The notes under the pieces: generated by a model
Seen by the model: the letters and a program-made list of their open reading frames with translations, nothing else
Databases searched by the model: none
Told to the model about the DNA's origin: nothing
Origin: Frankiaceae bacterium
Lineage (GTDB): Bacteria > Actinomycetota > Actinomycetes > JAFAQI01
Direction of reading: 5' to 3'
Length of the DNA: 15,628 nt
NCBI GenBank assembly: GCA_030840545.1
Contig: JAVEEH010000200.1
Location: 1 to 15,628, forward strand
Shown: positions 1 through 6,229 of the stretch, piece after piece
Layout: every line of letters starts with the position of its first letter
Numbering within the stretch: position 1 is the stretch's first letter
Translations under genes and position numbers: made by a program

Positions 1-10
1 ACTCTAGTGG

Positions 11-34
11 AATGACTTGACGATTCAAGTCATT
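11..34. promoter_or_regulatory. Operator-like dyad 1 (GACTTGA-N4-TCAAGTC)
   Basis: AATGACTTGA at 11-20 and its exact reverse complement TCAAGTCATT at 25-34 flank CGAT, a perfect 10-bp-arm inverted repeat. Its core GACTTGA-N4-TCAAGTC (14-31) is identical in design to the dyad at 47-64. TTGA...TCAA half-sites are common among MarR-family repressors (for example MexR), so a MarR-type regulator is my inference. Its gene would probably lie to the left of this window. Confidence 0.7.
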
Positions 35-44
35 GCGGTAGGGT
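17..44 (+). promoter_or_regulatory. Predicted sigma70-type promoter of the pirin operon
   Basis: A -35-like TTGACG at 17-22 is followed after 16 bases by a -10-like TAGGGT at 39-44 (TAnnnT pattern). The start of transcription would fall near 51, leaving a leader of about 38 bases before the pirin ATG at 89. The -35 lies inside the first dyad and the expected start point lies inside the second, so binding at either dyad should block RNA polymerase. No mapped start site supports this; it is motif reading only. Confidence 0.55.
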
Positions 45-46
45 GC

Positions 47-64
47 GACTTGAACGTTCAAGTC
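47..64. promoter_or_regulatory. Operator-like dyad 2 (GACTTGA-N4-TCAAGTC)
   Basis: GACTTGAAC at 47-55 is followed directly by its reverse complement GTTCAAGTC at 56-64, a perfect 18-bp palindrome. It has the same arms as dyad 1, with centres 33 bp apart, close to three helical turns. Two regulator dimers could therefore bind the same face of the DNA. It covers the predicted transcription start of the pirin operon. Confidence 0.7.
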
Positions 65-88
65 CAGCGGATTGATCGAGGAGGAGCC

Positions 89-1069
89 ATGCCGGCTGTC
101 ACCGTCGAGAACCCCCTGGTGCTGCCACGCGTGCAGCGGCCGGCCGCGGCCGGCACGACGGATCGTCCGGTCAAGCGCGTGGTGCAGGCCCAGCGACAGA
201 TCGAGGGAGCCGGCTTCGAGATCCGGCGCCCCTTCCCGGGTGCCGTCTCGCTCGCCGACTCGGACCCCTTCCTGCTGCTCGACCAGCTGGGCCCGCGCAT
301 CAACGGTCCGGCCGAAGCGGCCGGCGCGCCGTGGCATCCACACCGCGGGTTCGAGACCGTCAGCTATGTCATGGACGGGGAGATCTCCCATCACGACACC
401 AACGGCGGCGGCGGTGTGATCGCGGAGGGTGACACCCAGTGGATGACCGCCGGCTCCGGCATCTTGCATGACGAGCTCCCGACCGAGCGGTCCTACCGAC
501 TGGGCGGACCGGCCCATGCCGTGCAGCTCTGGGTGAACCTGCCGAGCGGGCTCAAGCTCACCGCTCCGCGATATCAGGCAATCACTCGCGACGATCTCGT
601 GCTGCTCACCAGCGAGGACGGCGGCGCGTTGCTGCGTCTGATCGCCGGCGACCTCGCGAACCACCACGGGCCGGGTGCAACGCACACTCCGATCGCCTAC
701 CTGCACGCGACGATCGCCCGGGGTGCCCAGCTGTCGCTGCCATGGAGCCCCGACTTCAGCGCGATGGCCTACGTCCTGACCGGACAGGGATCGGCCGGCC
801 CGCAGGAACGTCCCGTCAGCGACCACGAGCTCGTCGAGTTCGGCCCGGGCGACAACGTCGTCCTGCGCGCCGCCGACCGGATGACCGGCGACTGGGACAC
901 ACTCGACGTGCTGATTCTCGGCGGCCTGCCGATCCGGGAGCCGATCGCGCACTACGGGCCGTTCGTGATGAACACCCGCGACGAGATCCAGCAGGCCGTC
1001 GACGACTACCAGGCCGGCCGGCTCGGGATCATCCCGGCCGACCAGATGGCCCCGCGCCGCTGGTCCTGA
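89..1069 (+). CDS. Pirin family protein (cupin-type dioxygenase-like)
   Basis: The 326-aa product is a bicupin pirin. The N-terminal cupin holds the DPFLLLDQL segment (59-67), PWHPHRGFET (81-90) and GILHDE (124-129). The iron ligands are expected to be H83, H85, H127 and E129, matching the His-His-His-Glu set of bacterial pirins such as E. coli YhhW. Some pirins open flavonols (quercetin 2,3-dioxygenase activity); others are redox cofactors of transcription, so the substrate here is unknown. A longer open frame starts at 17, but ATG 89 is preferred: GAGGAGG lies just upstream (79-85 region), conserved pirin sequence follows, and the upstream part overlaps the promoter and operators. It is the first gene of an apparent operon, with the flavoprotein gene 45 bp downstream. 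It is probably repressed through the two dyads upstream. Confidence 0.93.
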   Translation: MPAVTVENPLVLPRVQRPAAAGTTDRPVKRVVQAQRQIEGAGFEIRRPFPGAVSLADSDPFLLLDQLGPRINGPAEAAGAPWHPHRGFETVSYVMDGEISHHDTNGGGGVIAEGDTQWMTAGSGILHDELPTERSYRLGGPAHAVQLWVNLPSGLKLTAPRYQAITRDDLVLLTSEDGGALLRLIAGDLANHHGPGATHTPIAYLHATIARGAQLSLPWSPDFSAMAYVLTGQGSAGPQERPVSDHELVEFGPGDNVVLRAADRMTGDWDTLDVLILGGLPIREPIAHYGPFVMNTRDEIQQAVDDYQAGRLGIIPADQMAPRRWS

Positions 1070-1114
1070 GCCGCGTCAAACCCGCTGCCCCGCGACAACC
1101 CCTGAGGAGTCCGC

Positions 1115-1681
1115 GTGACAAAGATCGGCGTCATTCTCGGCAGCACCCGGCCCGGGCGCAGAGGTGCCAGCGTCGCCCGCTGGGTGATGGACATCGCGGA
1201 GCAGCGTGCGGATGCGGAGTTCGAGCTGATCGATCTGGCCGACTATCCACTGCCCCACCTCGACGAGCCACTGCCTCCATCGATGGGGCAGTACCAGAAC
1301 GCGCACACCCAGCAGTGGGCCGCGAGGATCGAGCAGTACGACGGATTCATCATCGTGACCCCCGAGTACAACCACTCGACCTCAGGCGTGCTCAAGAACG
1401 CCATCGACTACCTCTACGCCGAGTGGAACAACAAGGCCGTCGGCTTCGTCTCCTACGGGGCGGTCGGGGGCGCACGGGCCGCAGAGCATCTGCGGTTGAT
1501 CGCCGGCGAGCTGCAGATGGCGGACGTCCGCACGCAGGTCGCGCTGTCGATGTTCACCGACTTCGTCGACTTCGTCGACCTGGTGCCCGGGGACTACCAG
1601 GTGCAGGCGCTCGACCGGCTGATCAATGAGGTCATAGCCTGGAGCAGCGCGCTCGCGCCGCTTCGCACTGCGTCCGCCTGA
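1115..1681 (+). CDS. NADPH-dependent FMN reductase-like flavoprotein
   Basis: The 188-aa protein has the flavodoxin-like fold of the NADPH_dep_FMN_red family. GSTRPGRRG (9-17) is the FMN phosphate loop, and PEYNHSTSGVLKNAIDYL (83-100) carries the family PEYN signature that contacts the flavin. Relatives are soluble quinone, azo, chromate or FMN reductases using NAD(P)H. GTG 1115 is well placed after GAGGAG (1104-1109). It follows pirin by 45 bp and precedes the 56-aa gene by 25 bp on the same strand, so co-transcription is likely. Pairing with pirin suggests detoxification of quinones or flavonoid-like aromatics, which is inference. The C-terminal half has a 9-bp tandem duplication (about 1559-1577) giving DFVDFVD; the frame is intact. 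Confidence 0.92.
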   Translation: MTKIGVILGSTRPGRRGASVARWVMDIAEQRADAEFELIDLADYPLPHLDEPLPPSMGQYQNAHTQQWAARIEQYDGFIIVTPEYNHSTSGVLKNAIDYLYAEWNNKAVGFVSYGAVGGARAAEHLRLIAGELQMADVRTQVALSMFTDFVDFVDLVPGDYQVQALDRLINEVIAWSSALAPLRTASA

Positions 1682-1706
1682 CGTGCACCCGCGATAGGAG
1701 AGCCCG

Positions 1707-1877
1707 ATGCCGACGTACCAGATGGTCTATGGAGACGACGAGCAGGTCGTGCGTGAGACTTTCCATGATGTGGAAGTGCAACGCGAAGACGGCTGGGTGG
1801 TGCTGTTCCGTGGCGAGGACGCGATCCTGCGGGTGCAGGAAGCGCACGTGCAGTCGTTGGAGGAGATCACCGACTAG
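1707..1877 (+). CDS. Small acidic protein of unknown function (56 aa)
   Basis: ATG 1707 is preceded by AGGAG (1696-1700) at a six-base spacing, and the frame runs 56 codons to TAG. About four fifths of third positions are G or C, like the neighbours. The product (MPTYQMVYGDDEQ...) has 14 Asp/Glu against 4 Arg and no Lys, no signal peptide and no membrane segment. Alternating hydrophobic residues (VEVQREDGWVVLFRG, AILRV) suggest a small beta-rich cytoplasmic fold. I do not recognise a named domain. It lies 25 bp after the FMN reductase and ends 21 bp before the convergent end of lon, so it is the last gene of the pirin operon. A regulatory or partner role for the two enzymes is possible but unsupported. 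Confidence 0.72.
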   Translation: MPTYQMVYGDDEQVVRETFHDVEVQREDGWVVLFRGEDAILRVQEAHVQSLEEITD

Positions 1878-1898
1878 TCGGGCCGCACCCCAACAGGA

Positions 1899-4223
1899 TC
1901 ACGCAGCCACGACCGCCGTCGCGCTCGGCTCGAGAGCTTCGCGGACGAGGTCGGCGACATCGGTGACGAGCCGCACGTCGAGTTGCTCCCGGACCGCGGC
2001 CGGCACGTCGTCGAGGTCTGGCTCGTTGCGTCCCGGCAGGAACACCGTGGTCAGACCGGCGCGGTGTGCGGCGAGGAGCTTCTGCTTGACCCCGCCGATC
2101 GGCAGCACCCTGCCGTTGAGCGTGACCTCGCCGGTCATGCCGACGTCGGCGCGCACCGGTCGGCCGCTGGCGAGCGACGCGAGTGCTGTCACCATGGTGA
2201 CGCCGGCCGACGGGCCGTCCTTGGGGATGGCACCGGCCGGGACGTGCACGTGCAGAGCCCGGTCGAGACCAGCGGGGTCGATGCCCAGCGCGTCGCCATG
2301 CGCCTTCAGATAAGACAAGGCGATGTGCGCCGACTCCTTCATCACGTCACCGAGCTGACCGGTCAGAGTCAGCTTCGCGTCACCCGGCATCGACGTGGCC
2401 TCGACGAACAAGACATCGCCACCGGCGCCGGTCACGGCAAGCCCGGTCGCAACGCCGGGCACGGCGGTGCGCTCGGCGCTCTCCGGGGTGAACCGGGGCC
2501 GGCCGAGGTAGCGGACGAGTGAGTCAGCGGTGACGAGCACGCGGTTCCCGGAGGGCTCGGCCGCCAACGCCGTCGTGACCTTGCGCAGCACTCGCGCAAT
2601 CGCGCGCTCGAGCTGCCGGACACCGGCCTCTCGCGTGTGCTCACCGGCGATCAGCCGCAACGCACCGTCGTCGATGTCGACGTCAGTCGGAGCCAACGCA
2701 GCACGGGACAGCTGCCGCGGCAACAGGTGGTTACGTGCGATGGCAACCTTCTCGTCCTCGGTGTAGCCGTCGAGACGGACGACCTCCATCCGGTCGAGCA
2801 ACGCCTCGGGGATCGTCTCGGCAACGTTGGCCGTGGCGAGGAACAGCACATCCGACAGGTCGAGCTCGAGCTCCAGGTAGTGGTCGCGGAACGTGTGGTT
2901 CTGCGCCGGGTCGAGCACCTCGAGCAAGGCACTCGCCGGATCGCCGCGGAAGTCGGTGCCGATCTTGTCGACCTCGTCGAGCAGCACGACCGGGTTCATC
3001 GATCCAGCTTCGCGGATCGCCCGGACGATGCGGCCCGGCAGAGCGCCGACGTAGGTGCGCCGGTGACCACGGATCTCCGCCTCGTCGCGCACGCCCCCGA
3101 GGGCGACCCGGACGAAGTTGCGCCCGAGAGCGCGCGCCACGGACTCCCCCAACGACGTCTTGCCGACGCCGGGCGGTCCGACGAGAGCGAGCACGGCTCC
3201 ACTGCCACGACCGCCGATGAGCTCCATGCCGCGTTCGGTGCGCCGGGCCCGCACGGCCAGGTGCTCGACGACGCGGTCTTTCACGTCGTCGAGACCTTCA
3301 TGGTCGGCGTCGAGCACCGCTCGAGCCGCAATGACGTCGGTGGTGTCCGTCGTACGCGTCGACCACGGCAGCTCCAGCACGGTGTCCAGCCAGGTGCGGA
3401 TCCACCCGGCTTCCGGGCTCTGGTCACTGCCCCGCTCGAGCTTGCCGACCTCGCGAAGCGCGGCCTCGCGCACCTTGTCCGGCAGGTCAGCCTGCTCGAC
3501 GCGGCCGCGGTAGTCCTCGGCGCCGTCGGGCTCGTCCTCACCGAGCTCCTTGCGGATCGCGGCGAGCTGCTGGCGCAACAGGAACTCGCGCTGGCTCTTC
3601 TCCATGCCTTCGCGCACGTCGTCACGGATACGGTCAGAGACCTCGAGCTCGGCCAGGTGGTTACGGCCCCACTCGATCAGCTTCTCCAGCCGCTCGTCGA
3701 CATCCGCGTTCCCGAGCAGCCAGAGCTTCTGCTCCAGGCCGAGATACTGCGCATAGCCGGCCAGGTCACTGAGCGCAGCGGGGTCGGTCATCCGCTGCAC
3801 GTTGTCGATGGCCTGCCAGGCGCCGCGCTGCTGCAGGATCGAGACGACCACTGCCTTGTACGACGCGGCCAGCTCACTGGTGCGGTCAGTTGCGGGAACA
3901 GCGTCGACCAGGGTGGCCCGCACCCACAGCGCCGCACCCGCGCCGGAGACACCAGCGCCGATGTGGGCCCGTTGCAGGCCGCGGACGACAGCCGCCGGCT
4001 CACCGTCGGGGAGCCGCCCGACCTGCTCGATGACGGCGAGAACACCGTCCGCGCCGTAGGCGCCATCCACCCGCGGCACCAGCAGCAGCCGGGAGTCGGC
4101 CGCCGAGCGGGCCGCGTCGACGGCCGCCTGGGCCTCGTTGTCGAGCACGATCGGTGCCACCATGCCGGGCAGCACCACCTCGTCGGCCAAGGGCAGAACG
4201 GGCAGGTCGAAGGTCTCGGTCAT
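1899..4223 (-). CDS. lon: ATP-dependent Lon protease (LonA type)
   Basis: The 774-aa protein has the usual LonA length and order: N-terminal substrate-recognition domain (about 1-195), coiled linker (about 200-300), AAA+ module and C-terminal protease. Walker A is GPPGVGKT (349-356), Walker B is VVLLDEVDKIG with D416/E417, and the proteolytic dyad is S672 in PKDGPSAGV and K713 in GGVKQK. All key residues are present, so it should be active. It degrades misfolded and some regulatory proteins in the cytoplasm using ATP. ATG 4223 follows AAGGAGAA (4228-4235). It is divergent from the flavoprotein gene at 4385 and convergent with the pirin operon, 21 bp from it. I found no convincing HspR-type (HAIR) inverted repeat upstream, so its regulation is not evident. 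Confidence 0.97.
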   Translation of the reverse strand: MTETFDLPVLPLADEVVLPGMVAPIVLDNEAQAAVDAARSAADSRLLLVPRVDGAYGADGVLAVIEQVGRLPDGEPAAVVRGLQRAHIGAGVSGAGAALWVRATLVDAVPATDRTSELAASYKAVVVSILQQRGAWQAIDNVQRMTDPAALSDLAGYAQYLGLEQKLWLLGNADVDERLEKLIEWGRNHLAELEVSDRIRDDVREGMEKSQREFLLRQQLAAIRKELGEDEPDGAEDYRGRVEQADLPDKVREAALREVGKLERGSDQSPEAGWIRTWLDTVLELPWSTRTTDTTDVIAARAVLDADHEGLDDVKDRVVEHLAVRARRTERGMELIGGRGSGAVLALVGPPGVGKTSLGESVARALGRNFVRVALGGVRDEAEIRGHRRTYVGALPGRIVRAIREAGSMNPVVLLDEVDKIGTDFRGDPASALLEVLDPAQNHTFRDHYLELELDLSDVLFLATANVAETIPEALLDRMEVVRLDGYTEDEKVAIARNHLLPRQLSRAALAPTDVDIDDGALRLIAGEHTREAGVRQLERAIARVLRKVTTALAAEPSGNRVLVTADSLVRYLGRPRFTPESAERTAVPGVATGLAVTGAGGDVLFVEATSMPGDAKLTLTGQLGDVMKESAHIALSYLKAHGDALGIDPAGLDRALHVHVPAGAIPKDGPSAGVTMVTALASLASGRPVRADVGMTGEVTLNGRVLPIGGVKQKLLAAHRAGLTTVFLPGRNEPDLDDVPAAVREQLDVRLVTDVADLVREALEPSATAVVAA

Positions 4224-4312
4224 TCAGTTCTCCTTGCGTCAACCAGGCTCAACGTGGCCGACCCCGAATGCCTTCCCGGCCGCGGTCGCGTTCGCGCTGA
4301 GCAGAAGGCGTG

Positions 4313-4336
4313 GGCGATGATTCAGGCGATGATTCA
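4313..4336. repeat. Tandem 12-bp direct repeat in the lon/flavoprotein divergent region
   Basis: GGCGATGATTCA occurs twice without a gap, at 4313-4324 and 4325-4336, inside the 161-bp divergent intergenic region. It could be a pair of direct binding sites or a simple slippage duplication. If the longer GTG start at 4310 of the flavoprotein were used, the repeat would encode part of its N-terminus. Confidence 0.6.
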
Positions 4337-4341
4337 TCGGT

Positions 4342-4357
4342 CGGCGGGACTCCGCCG
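4342..4357. promoter_or_regulatory. Short perfect inverted repeat upstream of the flavoprotein gene
   Basis: CGGCGG (4342-4347) and CCGCCG (4352-4357) flank GACT. In RNA this would be a strong 6-bp hairpin with a 4-base loop, 27 bases before the preferred start at 4385. It may be part of the leader of the flavoprotein mRNA or an operator shared with lon. It could equally be chance in G+C-rich DNA. Confidence 0.35.
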
Positions 4358-4384
4358 GTGACGCACGGTGAGCGGGGTAGGCCG

Positions 4385-6046
4385 ATGGAGACGCAGACCG
4401 GAGACCCGGTCGAGGGGGTGGCGTTCCCGCGGTTGTCGCCGGAGCAGGTCACCCGGTTGTTGTCGCTGTGCCAGGCCCAGGCGGTGTCGGTCGGCGACGT
4501 CCTGTACGTCGCCGGCGAGCGCGACTACGACTTCTTCTATGTCGAGTCGGGCGAGGTCGAGATCGTGCGCGGGGCGACGCCCGATGCCCCGGCGGAGGTC
4601 GTCGCGCGGCACGGTCCCGGCCGGTTCCTCGGTGAGCTCAACCTGTTGACCGGCCAGGCGGCTTATGTGACGGCCAAGGTCAGCGCACCGGGCATGGTCT
4701 TCCGGATGACGCGGGACCGTTTCCGGAAGCTGATGGCGGAGGACGCGGACCTGTCCGACCTGATCCTGCGCGCGTTCATGGCCCGCCGCGAAATCCTCCG
4801 GACCGGCGACGGCGCGCGCAGCGTCGAGATGGTGGGCAGTGAGCTGTCGGCATCGGCGCAGGCCCTGCGCAACTGGGCCGCAAGGCAGCGCCTGCCGCAC
4901 GTCTGGTTCGACGTCGACGAGCCGGCTGGTGCAGCACTGCTCGAGGCCATCAGCGCGACACCGGACGAGCTGCCGGTCGTCGTGACGCCGACCGCCACCA
5001 TCCGGCGGGCGACACCCGGACTCGTCGCGGAGAACCTCGGTCTGTCTTACCGGCGGGTCGACGGCCGCACATCCGACGTCATCGTCATCGGCGCGGGCCC
5101 GGCCGGACTCGCCGCCGCGGTCTACGGCGCGTCCGAAGGTCTCGACACGATGCTCTTCGACGCGGTGTCCATCGGCGGTCAAGCCGCCGCGAGTGCACGG
5201 ATCGAGAACTACCTCGGCTTCCCCTCGGGACTCGCCGGCGCGGAGCTGACCAGCCTGGCCCTGATCCAGGCGCAGAAGTTCGGCGCCGTCGTATCCACGC
5301 CGTGTCAGGTGTCACGGCTGCACTCCGGCGACGGGCATCTGCACGTCTCGCTGACAGACGGTGAGGAGATCCATACGCGCGCCGTGGTCATCGCCACCGG
5401 CGCCCGCTACCGGACGTTGCCGCTGCCGGACTGGGGGAAGTTCGAGGGGGCCGGCATCTACTACGCGGCCACGGAGATGGAAGCGCGCACCTGCGCCGCC
5501 CGGCCCGTCACCGTCGTCGGCGGCGCTAACTCGGCCGGGCAGGCCGCGCTGTTCCTCGCCGGTCGGGGCAGCGAGGTGACGATGGCGGTGCGCAGCCCCG
5601 AGCTGGACCGCAACATGTCCCGGTATCTCGTCGACCGGATCCTGGCAACGCCCGGCATCACGGTTCGGCTGGGCACGGAGGTCACCGCACTCGCCGGCGA
5701 CGACGCGCTGCGCGGTGTCACCGTCACCGAGAGGGGCACGGCCGCCGCCACCGACCTGCCGTGCCGCGGGCTGTTCTGCTTCATCGGTGCGATTCCGGCC
5801 ACCGACTGGCTCACCGATGTCGCGCTCGACAGCGATGGCTTCGTCTACACGGACACTCAGCTCGACGCCGTCGTGCTGCCGGCGGGCTGGGACATGCTCG
5901 GACGTCGGCCCCACCCGTTCGAGACCAGCGTGCCGGGCGTGTTCGCCGTCGGGGATGTTCGACACGGCTCGATGAAACGGGTCGCCGCCGCGGTCGGCGA
6001 GGGCGCCAGCGCGATCCGGTCGGTGCACGCCGTTGTCGGCACGTGA
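4385..6046 (+). CDS. cNMP-binding-fold / thioredoxin-reductase-like FAD oxidoreductase fusion lacking CxxC
   Basis: The 553-aa product has three parts. Residues about 13-140 form a CRP-like cyclic-nucleotide-binding fold (GRFLGELNLLTG, 79-90). Residues about 150-223 resemble a degenerate glutaredoxin-like module without cysteines. From about 230 to the end lies a low-Mr thioredoxin-reductase fold: FAD loop GAGPAG (236-241), GGQ and ENYLGFPSG, NADPH loop GGANSAG (379-385), and C-terminal FAD motif GVFAVGDV (518-525). Where classical TrxB has CATC, this protein has YYAAT (359-363), so dithiol exchange by that route is impossible. The Arg that clamps cyclic-nucleotide phosphate in CRP is not seen after GEL (AAYVTA, 92-97), so ligand binding is doubtful. 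ATG 4385 is chosen because it is the first ATG before conserved sequence; GTG 4310 would add 25 residues, and neither has a strong ribosome site. It is probably cytoplasmic, with the electron acceptor unknown. Confidence 0.9.
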   Translation: METQTGDPVEGVAFPRLSPEQVTRLLSLCQAQAVSVGDVLYVAGERDYDFFYVESGEVEIVRGATPDAPAEVVARHGPGRFLGELNLLTGQAAYVTAKVSAPGMVFRMTRDRFRKLMAEDADLSDLILRAFMARREILRTGDGARSVEMVGSELSASAQALRNWAARQRLPHVWFDVDEPAGAALLEAISATPDELPVVVTPTATIRRATPGLVAENLGLSYRRVDGRTSDVIVIGAGPAGLAAAVYGASEGLDTMLFDAVSIGGQAAASARIENYLGFPSGLAGAELTSLALIQAQKFGAVVSTPCQVSRLHSGDGHLHVSLTDGEEIHTRAVVIATGARYRTLPLPDWGKFEGAGIYYAATEMEARTCAARPVTVVGGANSAGQAALFLAGRGSEVTMAVRSPELDRNMSRYLVDRILATPGITVRLGTEVTALAGDDALRGVTVTERGTAAATDLPCRGLFCFIGAIPATDWLTDVALDSDGFVYTDTQLDAVVLPAGWDMLGRRPHPFETSVPGVFAVGDVRHGSMKRVAAAVGEGASAIRSVHAVVGT

Positions 6047-6229
6047 GGCGATAACGGACCAAGTCAGGCGTACGTGGGCCGCACGTGGCGGGCAAACCTA
6101 GCCGTAACGACATGACCGCGCGTATGTTCGGGCCGAGCGTCTTACCGCGCTGCTGGCAAGTGGGGGTTTGCGACCTCGGGTCCTCCTGGGTTCCTTCACC
6201 AGCTACACACGCTGAGAGGAATCCATCCC

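Noticed and set aside
17..88. N-terminal extension of pirin from an earlier start
   Set aside because: The extension runs through the promoter and both palindromes and has no ribosome site, while ATG 89 has a strong GAGGAGG.
742..1629. Long Arg/Pro-rich frame overlapping pirin and the FMN reductase
   Set aside because: Shadow of the two real genes in another frame; composition is typical of frame-shifted G+C-rich coding DNA.
1878..1898. Terminator between the small gene and lon
   Set aside because: The 21-bp gap contains no inverted repeat.
4224..4260. HspR (HAIR) inverted repeat before lon
   Set aside because: CTTGAG-like and CAAG-like pieces are present near the start, but the 7-base spacing and arm matches of CTTGAGT-N7-ACTCAAG are not met.
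4281..4300. ClgR-type box (CGC-N5-GCG) before lon
   Set aside because: CGC and GCG triplets occur with the wrong spacing and are expected by chance in this composition.
2637..4361. 574-aa plus-strand frame opposite lon
   Set aside because: Antisense shadow of lon, which has full family motifs; the frame shows no recognisable domain.
6072..6086. ACGTG-GGCCG-CACGT hairpin after the flavoprotein as a terminator
   Set aside because: The stem has only five pairs, no T-tract, and similar short stems are frequent here; too weak to annotate.
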